This document shows positions 26,231 through 35,693 of a stretch of 64,000 nucleotides of DNA, piece by piece. Below the pieces are notes generated by a model that ran no database searches, was not told the origin of the DNA, and was given only the letters and a program-made list of their open reading frames with translations. The DNA comes from Candidatus Gastranaerophilales bacterium (GTDB taxonomy: Bacteria; Cyanobacteriota; Vampirovibrionia; Gastranaerophilales; Gastranaerophilaceae). The translations under genes were made by a program, and so were the position numbers. The stretch lies in assembly GCA_947624685.1 (NCBI GenBank), contig CANQLJ010000001.1, positions 105,922-169,921 on the forward strand, written 5' to 3'. The first letter of the stretch is position 1; each line of letters begins with the position of its first letter.

Positions 26231-28936
26231 TTATTCATCGTCGTCAATGAAGTCATCAAGCAAGCTCGCAAGTTCGATTTCATCGTCGAAATTCATGCCG
26301 TTATCGCCCGCATCATATGTTTCATCAGCGATTTGAGGTTGTTCGATAATCGTTGGCGGTGTCGGTGCGGATTCTTGAGGTGCGACGGGTTCAGTTGCCG
26401 TTTGCGCCTGTTCTTCACTTGGAGCCGGAGTTTCTTCGGCAGGTGCGGTGGCGGGAGAATCTGTAGGTTCGCTTACCATATTTGGTGTAACAGAGCTGTT
26501 GCTTCCGGGACGAGTTAAGCCTAAATCGTCGTCGAATCCTACGCCATTGTCGCCCGCATCGTTATCATTGTCATTTCCGCCGGGGGTCGATTCCGGTGCT
26601 TGTGTCGGTGCCGCAGTCGGTGCTGCAGTCGGAGCAGTTGTCGGGGTTGATTCGGGTTCGTCGTCAAAGTCGGCACCCGTATCACCGGCATCGGGATAAA
26701 ATTCAGATTCGTTATGAGAATTCGGAGGTGTCGTCGGTTTTACCGGAGCTTCCGTAGGAGGTGTTGTCGGAGGTGTTGTCGGATCGTCAACAGGAGGTGT
26801 AGTTGTCGGGCCCGGCTTTGGTAAATCTATATCATCGTCGGTGCGAGGAACATCCGGCAGCGGAGGACATGTCGTTGGTGCATCCGTTGGAGGTGTTGTA
26901 GGAGGAACGTCTGTTGGCGGAGTTGTTGGAGGTACATCTGTCGGAGGTGTTGTAGGCGGAACGTCCGTCGGTGGTGTTGTTGGAGGTACGTCTGTCGGAG
27001 GTACTGTCGGGGTATCGGTCACAACTTCAGTTGGGGCGTCTGTTGGGGCGTCTGTTACAACTTCGGTTGGTGCTACCGTCGGAGTTTCAGTCACAACTTC
27101 AGTCGGAGCCTCAGTCACAACTTCAGTCGGAGCTTCGGTTACAACTTCGGTCGGAGTGTCAGTAATAACAGTGGTCGGTTCCACAGTGGGAGCATTTGTA
27201 ACTTCGTCAACAACTACGGTTATAGGGGGGTTAGTAGGTGTTGGTTCTTCGTCACACTTACATTCATGGACAACCGTATCGGGTTTGTTACAATCGCAGC
27301 TGCATTCATAAGGATTCAAATGTGCGAAAGCCAGCGGTTGAAGGTTGATTCTTGATTCTTTTTGAACATCATAACCATATTTATCGCACAACTTTTCAAT
27401 ATCGATTGGCGTATATAAATCGCTTATTTGAAGCTCATCCACTTTATTGAAATAGTCGGATAACATATTATTGTTATCGATTATTTGTCTAAAACCGGCC
27501 AATGCCAAAGCTTTATATTTATCATTATTTTCTTCAAAAGCTTCTTTGATGCTTACGCCGTCAGTGAATGTAAACACATCCAAAATATCAATCGGCGCGA
27601 TAGTCTTATCATCCCAAGCACTCATATCGATTACGGCTCTGTCGGGAGTTAAATAGCTTATTGTAACGTTGTTGAGCTTTTTGTCCATCAACATTTCTTT
27701 TGTGCTGCCATAGTCTTTTAAATTGTCTTTATCATCAATTACCGTGACAGGGATTCTGGGACATTCGATTGTTGCGCCGTGGTATTTATTGATATAGTTT
27801 GCTAAAGCGGCTTTAACGTCTTTTTCGCTTGATTTTTTGAACATTTCTTCATTATTTTCCCATAATGAAATACCATGCCAAATCGCATCTCCCGCAAAAG
27901 AGCTCATAGTGTTGATTCCGTATTCTTTTGCAAGCTTTTGTTCAACAATATTGATTATGTCTTCGCTCGTTTTAGCGTATGCTAAATCTTGTCTTTGAAT
28001 TGTGATGGAAGATAGAGCGTCTTTATTGCCGTGTAAGGGTTCAAATTCGGCGCTTAAGACAACTGTTGTGTCGTGATCGTTTCTCATTTCTTCAAAAACA
28101 TTTACTTCTGGAAGGAAGATTTTTCTTTGTTTATTGCTCAAACTTGCCAAATAATCGGTATCAAGGATGATTTCAGGGTCGATATTTGTTATATCGCCGT
28201 CAGAATAATCAACAAGGTTCAGCATAACCTCTTTTGCAAGTTCGGGGTTAGCTTTCAAGATTGCTTGAGCCACCATGTAGGTGATTTCTTTATCTTTTTC
28301 TCGAACAACATAAACTTCTTTAATAACGTCTCTTAAGTTCAAAAGCTCATACCAGTTGTCTTTGTGAGCTTCGTCAACAAGGCTTACGCTTTGAGTCAAA
28401 GGAGTTATTGTGCGAGCTTTAAAATTATCGGTAAAATCAAATGTAATTGATGGAGCGTCAATTGATTGATTTTGTTGGAATTCATTGTTATTTTTTAATT
28501 CATCGACACTTGGAGTGTATGAAGAATAATCGTCAATTATGGATGGATCATAGTATAAATCCTTTGTTTGAGAGACGATTGCGGCTCCTTGAGCGTCGGC
28601 AATTGCATCAACGGGAGAGCTCGGGCCTGCTATTTGGTAGTTTTGTTCCGCTTGATTTTGATTATCCGTAACAACGGTTGATTGAGATGTTGTCGGTTGT
28701 TGCTGTTGGGAATAATCAATTTTCTTTTGAGTAGCAGTTGCAGGGGTTACAAGCGCTTGAACAGCCATCAAAAACGCTGCAACTCTTGCTGTAAAACCAT
28801 TTTTTTTCTTTTTTTGATCTGATGTGAAACTCAATGAATCATAATTCATTTGATTATGAATTGGATTTTGCGAATAATTTTGCTTTTTTATAGAAGAATT
28901 ATTTGCTGATGTGGAAAAATTTCCAATAATTTTCAT
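26231..28936 (-). CDS. Large Thr/Pro-repeat exported surface protein
   Basis: A 901-aa protein. Residues 1-45 are a polar leader with an LSFTSD motif, then KKKKNGFTARVAAFLMAVQA and TPATATQ resemble an extended signal sequence. Residues 150-550 are an unrecognised globular region. A short Cys cluster follows (CSCDCNKP, CKCDEE), then about 170 residues of Thr/Pro repeats (TEVVTEAP, DVPPTTPPT) typical of glycosylated or wall-spanning stalks. The C-terminal part has three copies of a DAGDNGxxFDD element separated by Thr/Pro/Ala linkers. AAGGAG precedes the ATG. Function is unknown; adhesion or envelope stalk is inference. Confidence 0.65.
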   Translation of the reverse strand: MKIIGNFSTSANNSSIKKQNYSQNPIHNQMNYDSLSFTSDQKKKKNGFTARVAAFLMAVQALVTPATATQKKIDYSQQQQPTTSQSTVVTDNQNQAEQNYQIAGPSSPVDAIADAQGAAIVSQTKDLYYDPSIIDDYSSYTPSVDELKNNNEFQQNQSIDAPSITFDFTDNFKARTITPLTQSVSLVDEAHKDNWYELLNLRDVIKEVYVVREKDKEITYMVAQAILKANPELAKEVMLNLVDYSDGDITNIDPEIILDTDYLASLSNKQRKIFLPEVNVFEEMRNDHDTTVVLSAEFEPLHGNKDALSSITIQRQDLAYAKTSEDIINIVEQKLAKEYGINTMSSFAGDAIWHGISLWENNEEMFKKSSEKDVKAALANYINKYHGATIECPRIPVTVIDDKDNLKDYGSTKEMLMDKKLNNVTISYLTPDRAVIDMSAWDDKTIAPIDILDVFTFTDGVSIKEAFEENNDKYKALALAGFRQIIDNNNMLSDYFNKVDELQISDLYTPIDIEKLCDKYGYDVQKESRINLQPLAFAHLNPYECSCDCNKPDTVVHECKCDEEPTPTNPPITVVVDEVTNAPTVEPTTVITDTPTEVVTEAPTEVVTEAPTEVVTETPTVAPTEVVTDAPTDAPTEVVTDTPTVPPTDVPPTTPPTDVPPTTPPTDVPPTTPPTDVPPTTPPTDAPTTCPPLPDVPRTDDDIDLPKPGPTTTPPVDDPTTPPTTPPTEAPVKPTTPPNSHNESEFYPDAGDTGADFDDEPESTPTTAPTAAPTAAPTQAPESTPGGNDNDNDAGDNGVGFDDDLGLTRPGSNSSVTPNMVSEPTDSPATAPAEETPAPSEEQAQTATEPVAPQESAPTPPTIIEQPQIADETYDAGDNGMNFDDEIELASLLDDFIDDDE

Positions 28937-29248
28937 AATATGCTCCTTTTGAATATTTTGCTATTTATTGAATGGACATGAATAATATTTGTTGCTAGGC
29001 AGGCTATATATTTTGAATAAAATTTACATTACTTAACAAAAATAACCCAAGTCATAGTGGCAAATACTATAATTAATAATCTTAAAATAAAATAAAAATA
29101 CAATTATGTCAATTAATTAATGGGAAGGCGGGGCCTTTATAAATAGAACAATTTGGTTTGTAAATTTTTGTAAAAATATAATCCGAATCTCTAAAGTCCA
29201 AAGGAAAAATTGTCGTAAATCATTATGTAAACAATAAGGAGAATGACA
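28937..29248. other. Divergent intergenic region
   Basis: Lies between the minus-strand 901-aa gene and a plus-strand small gene, so it must hold promoters for both. It contains the second copy of the TTTACATTACTTAACA element. Otherwise I see only AT-rich sequence. Confidence 0.5.
29023..29038 (-). promoter_or_regulatory. Shared 16-base upstream element, copy 2
   Basis: Identical 16-mer to that at 3283-3298 and in the same orientation relative to its downstream gene, 87 bases before the ATG at 28936. Confidence 0.3.
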
Positions 29249-29638
29249 ATGGACGTTAATCAAGTAAGATTTGGAAATTATACAATAGGCGGCGGATTTC
29301 AAACGGGCAATAAAAGAAGCGAATCAAAAGAAGAAAAAGCAAGCAAAAATCAAGTACTCAATCAAAATCAAAACAAAACCCAAAACCCCGATACCATGCT
29401 AAATGCCATGAATTTAGCAGGTATTCAAAACAAAGCTCAAATAACTCTGACTCACAACAATCAAGTTAATCCGACGGATTATTTAGACGAGTCAAGAATT
29501 AACGACATAGAAGCCATGATGGCGGAATTTGAAGCCGGAGTCAGCCAAGCTGCAACAATAATTGAAAATGATTTTCCAAATACATTTTCACCGCAGCAAA
29601 AATTGATGCTCGCAGCACAAGCGTTTGCGCGCGAGTAA
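29249..29638 (+). CDS. Small protein with N-terminal VRFGN motif
   Basis: About 129 aa, unrecognised. Near residues 6-10 it reads VRFGN, similar to other short aromatic N-terminal motifs here. It continues with a Gln/Asn-rich middle and a helical C-terminal part (INDIEAMMAEFEAGVSQAA). An AAGGAG site is three bases before the ATG at 29243 but nine before the in-frame ATG at 29249, so I chose the latter. No membrane or signal segment. Confidence 0.6.
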   Translation: MDVNQVRFGNYTIGGGFQTGNKRSESKEEKASKNQVLNQNQNKTQNPDTMLNAMNLAGIQNKAQITLTHNNQVNPTDYLDESRINDIEAMMAEFEAGVSQAATIIENDFPNTFSPQQKLMLAAQAFARE

Positions 29639-29952
29639 CGAGAAGTTTTCCTTATTCTCCTCTATTGTTTAATTTTTGGCGCCGTTGAAGATTTCTTTGA
29701 CGGCTTTATTTTTGTCTAATAAAAAAATATCCTTTGTTTTGGGCGATATGTTTGAAATTTTATTTTATTTGCAAGAAGTTCAAGCTTATAGTTTCTCATC
29801 TCGTTTTCAAACATACTAAATATGTTTGAATCATTTTCCAAACCTAATCCTTCATCAAAATCTATTAACCTTTTTTCCATTCCTTTTTTTGACATTTTTC
29901 ATACTTTTTCTATTTCTATAACAAATAAATAAAGTATTTTTTGAAAAAAAAA
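29639..29952. other. Convergent gap holding a possible broken small gene
   Basis: Apart from a 59-codon minus-strand ORF at 29716-29895 with a protein-like continuation in another frame to 29669, I see nothing here. Confidence 0.4.
29716..29895 (-). CDS. Possible 59-aa protein, perhaps frameshifted
   Basis: The minus-strand frame reads MSKKGMEKRLIDFDEG and continues through FENEMRNYKLELLANKIK to a stop at 29716. In the next frame the same region gives ISPKTKDIFLLDKNKAVK and ends at 29669, which looks more protein-like than the in-frame tail. A one-base change in the A-rich stretch would join them into a product of about 75 aa. There is no clear ribosome site. It may be a small real gene, a decayed one or chance. 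Confidence 0.3.
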   Translation of the reverse strand: MSKKGMEKRLIDFDEGLGLENDSNIFSMFENEMRNYKLELLANKIKFQTYRPKQRIFFY

Positions 29953-30879
29953 TTAATAAAAAGTCAGCATTTTTGTAATAAAAATTAACGAAATTATGAC
30001 AAAAATTATAAAAAGAATTTTTTTCAACGTCGAATTACCGCTTTGCTTTTTTATTTTCTTTTTTGCTTTATTTTTCTTTTTAATCTGATTTTTTGCTTTT
30101 TTAAAATTATCCGGTTGCTTTTGGACTTTTTTAAAGCGGGTTTTATCAGATTTATTTATTGTTTTTAGATTGTTTTTGGCAAGCTTAATTTTTTCTTTAA
30201 TTTTTTCTTTTTTAGGGTTTTTGAGTTTTGTTTTTTTAGCGCCATCAGCCGCGTTATAGTCATTTTTGGTGTCATTTTTGGCGCCATCGTTATTATCTTT
30301 ATATTGGTTTATATCATTTACAAAACTATGATTCTCAATGCCGTTAGTGTTTTTGTCGACTTTTTGCATAAATTCGCCCTGCTTTAAGTTCAAAAGCTCC
30401 TCTTGGCTTTTTTTAGCAAGTTTAAGATATTTATCAACAAGTTTTGCGTCTTTTTTCTCCCTTGCGATAAGCAAAGTGCAGTCAAATTCAAGCTTATTTA
30501 TGTTTTCATCTTTTTTTATAAAATAAACATAGCTAATCGCCGCTTCAAAAGCGCGCTCAAAAGCTTTTAGAGCGTCGGAAGGCTTAATATCTTCGCCATG
30601 GGCGGATTTGTTTCCGAGTTTTTTAATGAAAAAAAGGTCTTCGACAAACTCTTTTTCGCGCTCATCTTTAATTTTATCTTTAAGACAATTTAAAATGTCA
30701 TCAAACGTCTGATTTTGCGAAGTTTGAGGGATAAGGTTTTTTGCAATTTTTTCGGCAAAAATCCTCAACTGAACACAACTTTGATTAAAATATTCGTCTT
30801 GAAACAGTTTTTGTGCGTCTAAAACAGTCTCAAACAGGTCATCATCAATATCTTTTAAAAAATCAAAGTTTGTTTTCAT
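29953..30879 (-). CDS. DUF4145-like protein with basic linker and C-terminal membrane anchor
   Basis: Residues 1-130 resemble the DUF4145 helical domain (YFNQSCVQLRIFAEKIAKNL, then KKLGNKSAHGEDI), a module seen in restriction and defence-associated proteins as well as stand-alone ones. Residues 180-285 are extremely Lys/Asn-rich. The last 22 residues are hydrophobic (ILFIIFVIISLIFITKML), making it tail-anchored with the domain in the cytoplasm. No restriction or nuclease gene is nearby. The next upstream gene, for a TSCPD protein, starts 11 bases away. Confidence 0.55.
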   Translation of the reverse strand: MKTNFDFLKDIDDDLFETVLDAQKLFQDEYFNQSCVQLRIFAEKIAKNLIPQTSQNQTFDDILNCLKDKIKDEREKEFVEDLFFIKKLGNKSAHGEDIKPSDALKAFERAFEAAISYVYFIKKDENINKLEFDCTLLIAREKKDAKLVDKYLKLAKKSQEELLNLKQGEFMQKVDKNTNGIENHSFVNDINQYKDNNDGAKNDTKNDYNAADGAKKTKLKNPKKEKIKEKIKLAKNNLKTINKSDKTRFKKVQKQPDNFKKAKNQIKKKNKAKKKIKKQSGNSTLKKILFIIFVIISLIFITKMLTFY

Positions 30880-30889
30880 ATATTATTTA

Positions 30890-31168
30890 TTATATTGCAG
30901 CAACTGAGGCTTTTTTTGATATATACTGTTTTAAACATTGTGCCAATTGGTCGGGACAGCTTGTCGTTTTTGAGCCGCAGGTGATGCCATCGAGCCTGTC
31001 TAATACAGCACTAACGTTTTGACCTTTAACAAGGCTTGAAATACCCTTTAAATTGCCGTTACAGCCGCCTATAAAAACGCATGATTTAATCACATCATCC
31101 TCAATTTCAAGAATGATTTGAGATGAACAGGTGCCTTTTGTTTCGTAGACTATCTTTTCGACTGCCAT
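30890..31168 (-). CDS. TSCPD-domain protein
   Basis: A 92-aa protein of the family named for its TSCPD motif, here KTTSCPDQLAQ, with an earlier GGCNGNLKGIS and ITCGSK segment. This domain also ends some class II ribonucleotide reductases; stand-alone versions have no settled role. It lies just downstream of bamA, 21 bases away, and is probably co-transcribed with it. Confidence 0.85.
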   Translation of the reverse strand: MAVEKIVYETKGTCSSQIILEIEDDVIKSCVFIGGCNGNLKGISSLVKGQNVSAVLDRLDGITCGSKTTSCPDQLAQCLKQYISKKASVAAI

Positions 31169-31189
31169 TTTTAAAATCCTTTATTAATA

Positions 31190-33550
31190 TTAATACATTT
31201 CACCCATACCAAACGTGAAGAATCCTGATTTTCTGTCGATTCCGGCTGTGTTTGTTAAAGGAATACCATAATCTAAGTTAATCGGGCCGATTCCCGGGAT
31301 AAACACTCTTAAGCCGACGCCCGCTGAAATGCCATAGCCGGGTTTATCATAGATTTTTGAACCGATTGTTTTATTAAACAATGTACCAGCGTCAACAAAC
31401 GCCGCCAATCTCAAGTTATTCAAGAATGAATTAGAAGTCAAGCGGTCAATAAACGGAATCGGAGTTCTAAATTCGGCACTACCCAACATAAAACCATCGC
31501 CCACGCCGACTTCAGAGATGTTAAACCCGCGAATCGAATATGGGCCGCCAAGAGAGAACCCTGCAAAATCGGGCATATCGCCGTGAACTTTTCCGCCTGC
31601 GCGCGCTGTTACGACAAACGAAGATTTTTTAGCAACGGGCATAAATTTTCTTATCATACCATGAAGCTTTCCAAAGGTATCGCCTGAGATTCCAAGGTTT
31701 TCTTCAAATGTCAACTTAGCCAAAACCCCGTGGCGAGCGTTCATCATGCTGTCTCTTGTGTCATAAGTCAAAGCCGGAGTGATTTTGACATAGAATCCGC
31801 CGTCTAATTCTTTTTCGCGATTTGCCCAATTTACGCCATGGGCAAGGTATCTTTGTCTGATTTTTCCTTCATTTCCTTCATCGAGATTGACGCTTTCAAC
31901 CCCGAAGCCCAATGACCCCGACAAATTGCGATATGTAGTGAATTTGCGCGCAATGATTGCTTCACCGCCAAATCTTTTTTCAACCGCCAACGGCACTTGA
32001 TAGCTTCCATAGTATCTTGCAAAGCCGCGAAGGGCTAATGATTGGTTTTCGCGCTTAAACATCGGTTCTAAAAAGCTTATTTCGCCTTGGAAATTCGCTT
32101 TATCCACAACGGAGCTATCATTCATCAAAATACCGGTACCTGCAAGCAAGTTGATATTGAGTTTTTGGCCTAAACCTCTAAAGTTATTTTCGCCAAATCC
32201 GACTGAACCAAAGAACCCCGAGGTGCTATCAATCCCGACACCAAGCGAGATTTTACCCGTTCTTTGCTCTTGAAGCGCGATATGAACGTCATACAACCCT
32301 GTTTTTTCGTCTTGTTTGAGCTCTCTTTGAACATCGCCAAAAGCTTGTGTTCCCATAAGCCTTAAAATGTCCGCTCTCATTGTGTTTTCGTTATAGACAC
32401 TTCCCGGCTGCAAGAATATGTTTCTTTTTACGATAAAATCTTTTGTTTTGTTGTTGCCATCGACTATAATATCGCCAATAACACCTTCATCAATCAAAAG
32501 ATTCACATATCCGTCGGGGTCATCCTGCACTTTTGTGACGCGAGCGAGGATATAGCCTCTTGTTGAATAGAGCTCTTGGATTTCATTTATTGCATTGTTG
32601 ATATTTAGGACATTTTGGGGTTTTCCTTTGTATTTATCCAAAATTTCCATTATTTCATCTTTTTCGATGCTTTTGTTTCCGACAATTCCAAAATCCGATA
32701 TTGGCGGGTTTTCTTCCAAAATTATTCTTAATTTTATGTTATTATCGTCAATTTTAATGGGCAAAGCGCGGATGTTTTGGGTGAAATAACCGGTATTATA
32801 AAGGGCTCTTAAGTCATTTGAGACATAGGAGCGCACATATTGCGTCCCTTCTTTTGATTGCATCTGTTCTTTGATGTAATTTGTGTCAACAAGGTTATTT
32901 CCGAAAACTTCGACTTCTTTAATATAGACAATGTCTGTATCATTTATATAGGTTTTATCTTGCGAAACATTATTGTCAAAATCAACGTCTTGATTGCCGT
33001 TTGGCATTTCTTCGGTTATGTTTTCATCATACTGTTGATTTTGGTTGTCGTCGGTATTTTTATTTTTCTTGTTTTTCTTTTCTTTTTTGGCCTTTTTCTG
33101 TTGTTTTTGTTGTTTTTGCTTTTTTTCTTTTATTTTTTTATTTTTTTTGTCTTTTTTCCCTAAAGACGAATCGGAATCGGAGCTTTGGCCAAATTCATCG
33201 ATGCTTTCATCTTCAAAAATCGAAAACGTTGAGTTATCAAGCTCTGTTTTTTCAAAACCGAGGTTTTTCTTTATGGCGGCAGCATCACTTTGGGAAGTAT
33301 TATTTTGTGAAGCATTATTTAGGGAGGGGCCGCTTTGGTAAGGGTCATTTTGGGAATTATCGTCAGATTTTTTATGGAATAGGTTTTTAACTTTTTTAAA
33401 CTCTTTAACATCGACCCCGCCGACGTTTAAAGAGCTTATTTTGACTAAATTTGTTTTCTCAGAGCTTTTTGAAGCGCAAAAGCCGTATTGCCCCATAAAC
33501 AAGGACAAAAATATTAATATTATTATTGATTTTATATAACTTTTTTTCAT
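31190..33550 (-). CDS. bamA: BamA / Omp85 outer-membrane assembly protein
   Basis: Inserts beta-barrel proteins into the outer membrane. After a signal peptide (IIILIFLSLFMGQYGFCAS) comes a ~170-residue Lys/Asn/Asp-rich low-complexity stretch, then three POTRA-like repeats from about residue 205 (VYIKEVEVFGNNLVD; SDFGIVGNKSIEKDE; IGDIIVDGNNKTKDF). A 16-strand-type barrel follows from about 440. The loop-6 motif is SIRGF in place of the usual VRGF, and the C-terminus ends FFTFGMGEMY. Three POTRA domains resemble cyanobacterial Omp85 more than the five of proteobacteria. The long basic linker is unusual. Confidence 0.9.
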   Translation of the reverse strand: MKKSYIKSIIILIFLSLFMGQYGFCASKSSEKTNLVKISSLNVGGVDVKEFKKVKNLFHKKSDDNSQNDPYQSGPSLNNASQNNTSQSDAAAIKKNLGFEKTELDNSTFSIFEDESIDEFGQSSDSDSSLGKKDKKNKKIKEKKQKQQKQQKKAKKEKKNKKNKNTDDNQNQQYDENITEEMPNGNQDVDFDNNVSQDKTYINDTDIVYIKEVEVFGNNLVDTNYIKEQMQSKEGTQYVRSYVSNDLRALYNTGYFTQNIRALPIKIDDNNIKLRIILEENPPISDFGIVGNKSIEKDEIMEILDKYKGKPQNVLNINNAINEIQELYSTRGYILARVTKVQDDPDGYVNLLIDEGVIGDIIVDGNNKTKDFIVKRNIFLQPGSVYNENTMRADILRLMGTQAFGDVQRELKQDEKTGLYDVHIALQEQRTGKISLGVGIDSTSGFFGSVGFGENNFRGLGQKLNINLLAGTGILMNDSSVVDKANFQGEISFLEPMFKRENQSLALRGFARYYGSYQVPLAVEKRFGGEAIIARKFTTYRNLSGSLGFGVESVNLDEGNEGKIRQRYLAHGVNWANREKELDGGFYVKITPALTYDTRDSMMNARHGVLAKLTFEENLGISGDTFGKLHGMIRKFMPVAKKSSFVVTARAGGKVHGDMPDFAGFSLGGPYSIRGFNISEVGVGDGFMLGSAEFRTPIPFIDRLTSNSFLNNLRLAAFVDAGTLFNKTIGSKIYDKPGYGISAGVGLRVFIPGIGPINLDYGIPLTNTAGIDRKSGFFTFGMGEMY

Positions 33551-33768
33551 CTATTCCATAAGTCAAATTTTGACGATAATATCCTAAGCATTATTATATA
33601 TCTAAAATTTTTTAAGTCCAAAATTTTTAATAAAATAATTTATTTTATTTAGTTTTCTTAAATTATTTGTAATATTTGTTACAAAAAAATGAAATTTAAT
33701 GACATGATACATTGATTTATACTAATATTTTATTAGAAAAGGATTTTTAATTTTATTCAAGGGGTAAT

Positions 33769-34434
33769 ATGAAAAAGCTCGTTATAAATAAAGAACACAA
33801 AATGCTAATCGATTCCGTTGTTATGGAAAATCCGAAATATCGGGGAAACGAGGAATTAATCGATTTATTTTCAGAAGCCGTATACAAAAAATCCTATCTT
33901 TTGATGGACGCAATTAGAGATAAAGCAAGGCTTAAACGCCACATCGCAATGATTAGCGACTCTTGCATCGATCAGATTTTGAAAGAAAAAAAGAAATTTG
34001 AAGACACAAAAGTCGCAAGAAAAACAAGAAATATCGACAACATGACTTCTCAAATTGTAAACATCAAAAAAACGCCCCTCACGCCCGAAGTCGACCTTGA
34101 AGACGAACTCAAAAAACACCAGGAACAAAAAGGAATAGTCAATCTCAAAGAAGAAATCCAAAGGAGCGAAAAATACGATTCAACGGATTTATTAATCGAC
34201 CCGATTGAATTTTGTCCCAAAAAAAGAGTCTCGAGCGCAAGCGTCAATAAACTTATGCAAATTGTGCAATCCGTGAGCCAAAAATTCCCCAAAAAAAGAT
34301 ATAACGAGATTTTTGCCTACAGATACATCAAAAAACTAAATCAAATCGAAATTGCACGCCAAATGAAAATCTCCCAAGTCGAACTATCCAAAAGGTTCGT
34401 TGAACTTGTGCAATTGGCAAAAGAAAGCATCTAA
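33769..34434 (+). CDS. Protein with sigma-70 region 4-like helix-turn-helix
   Basis: A 221-aa soluble protein, unrecognised as a whole. The C-terminal 45 residues (RYNEIFAYRYIKKLNQIEIA, then MKISQVELSKR) read like a sigma-factor region 4 or similar HTH. The N-terminal half is charged and helical with no obvious region 2, so I would not call it a full sigma factor. It is transcribed divergently from bamA across a 218-base gap. A regulatory role is inferred only from the HTH. Confidence 0.55.
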   Translation: MKKLVINKEHKMLIDSVVMENPKYRGNEELIDLFSEAVYKKSYLLMDAIRDKARLKRHIAMISDSCIDQILKEKKKFEDTKVARKTRNIDNMTSQIVNIKKTPLTPEVDLEDELKKHQEQKGIVNLKEEIQRSEKYDSTDLLIDPIEFCPKKRVSSASVNKLMQIVQSVSQKFPKKRYNEIFAYRYIKKLNQIEIARQMKISQVELSKRFVELVQLAKESI

Positions 34435-34449
34435 AAAATAAAAGCGAAA

Positions 34450-34764
34450 TTAATTTTTGTTCGCAAGCTCCAGTATATTTGACTGCACGGTTTGATTTTG
34501 TTCGTCTTTGAGCTTTTTTAAGGCTTTTTTCCTTTGTTCTCTTTTATAAACGACACTGCTTAAAAGATTATACGCCGCTTCATTATTTATGCAATTAATT
34601 TGGATTTTATCGTCGGTAAGTTCAATGTCAATTGATTTAGAAGAAACAAAGTCGGAACGAAAGCCTGTTATCTGAATGATTCTGTTTTTCAAAACGGATA
34701 AAGGCAAGGACAAAAATTCTTCTATTGAATCAATTATTTTATTTTTACTTTTCATTAAGTTCAT
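34450..34764 (-). CDS. Hypothetical 104-aa protein
   Basis: Unrecognised. It has a short helical start, a beta-like middle (SIDIELTDDKIQINCI) and a very basic helical end (YKREQRKKALKKLK). It is convergent with the HTH protein, leaving only 15 bases between stops, and divergent from speE. No signal peptide. Composition looks genuine. Confidence 0.55.
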   Translation of the reverse strand: MNLMKSKNKIIDSIEEFLSLPLSVLKNRIIQITGFRSDFVSSKSIDIELTDDKIQINCINNEAAYNLLSSVVYKREQRKKALKKLKDEQNQTVQSNILELANKN

Positions 34765-34840
34765 TATATCAAAACGAAATTTTTTTTGTATAATTAATAA
34801 TTAAAAGCTGCTTTAAAATACTTTAAAAAAGGAAATTAAG

Positions 34841-35689
34841 ATGAACGAAAATTTATACCACGAAATTACCCCGGAAGGTTTTGGAATTGCAATTGAAAAA
34901 GATAAAGATTTATTCAGCAAAAAATCCCCCTATCAACAAACAGACGTCTTCCACTCCCGCGCTTTCGGAAATGTCTTAACATTAGACGGGCTTATGATGG
35001 TAACGGAAAGGGACGAATTTTTCTACCATGAAATGATTGTTCATATCCCGATGCTCACCCACAAAAACCCAAAAAACATCCTTGTAATCGGCGCAGGCGA
35101 CGGTGGAACGGTAAGAGAACTATTAAAACATAAAGAAGTTGAACATATTGATATGGTTGAAATCGATAGAGTCGTAATTGATGCGGCATTGGAATTTTTC
35201 CCGAGCGTCTCCTGCGGTCTTAAGGATAAAAAAGTGAATGTATTAGTTGAAGACGCGGTTGAATTTGTAAAAAACAAAGAAAACCTCTATGATGTTGTTT
35301 TAATTGATTCAACAGACCCCATTGGCCCGGGCGTTGGTCTATTTAATGAAGATTTTTATAATAATGTTAAACGTGCCCTTAAACCGGGCGGAATCGTTGT
35401 TCCTCAGACAGAAGGGCCTTTTGCACAGAGCGAAAATATGAGATTAACTTATAAGTTATTAAGGAAAGTGTTTAAAAATGTCGCTCCCTATACGGGCCCG
35501 ATGCCCACATACCCGGGCGGTTATTGGTCTTGGGGCTTTTGCAGCGATGACGTTGAAATTCCTTTAGATTCATCAAAAATCGATGAAAAAAGAGCTCAAA
35601 TAATCGAAAAAACCTGCAAAATATATAACAGAGCACTCCACAGTGCGGTTTTTGCCGTTCCTAACTTTGTTAAAGAACTGACGAAATAA
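34841..35689 (+). CDS. speE: Spermidine synthase (polyamine aminopropyltransferase)
   Basis: Transfers aminopropyl from decarboxylated S-adenosylmethionine to putrescine. The family hallmarks are present: YQQTDVFHSRAFGNVLTLDG, the cofactor-binding VIGAGDGGTVREL, VEIDRVVIDAA, and the catalytic-loop LIDSTDPIGPG. The 282-aa length is normal. AAGGAAATTAAG precedes the ATG. aroA follows five bases after the stop. Confidence 0.95.
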   Translation: MNENLYHEITPEGFGIAIEKDKDLFSKKSPYQQTDVFHSRAFGNVLTLDGLMMVTERDEFFYHEMIVHIPMLTHKNPKNILVIGAGDGGTVRELLKHKEVEHIDMVEIDRVVIDAALEFFPSVSCGLKDKKVNVLVEDAVEFVKNKENLYDVVLIDSTDPIGPGVGLFNEDFYNNVKRALKPGGIVVPQTEGPFAQSENMRLTYKLLRKVFKNVAPYTGPMPTYPGGYWSWGFCSDDVEIPLDSSKIDEKRAQIIEKTCKIYNRALHSAVFAVPNFVKELTK

Positions 35690-35693
35690 AATT

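Noticed and set aside
26333..27311. Several plus-strand ORFs rich in Gly-Val and Ser repeats
   Set aside because: They are the antisense of the Thr/Pro repeats of the 901-aa minus-strand gene, which has a signal-like leader and a ribosome site.
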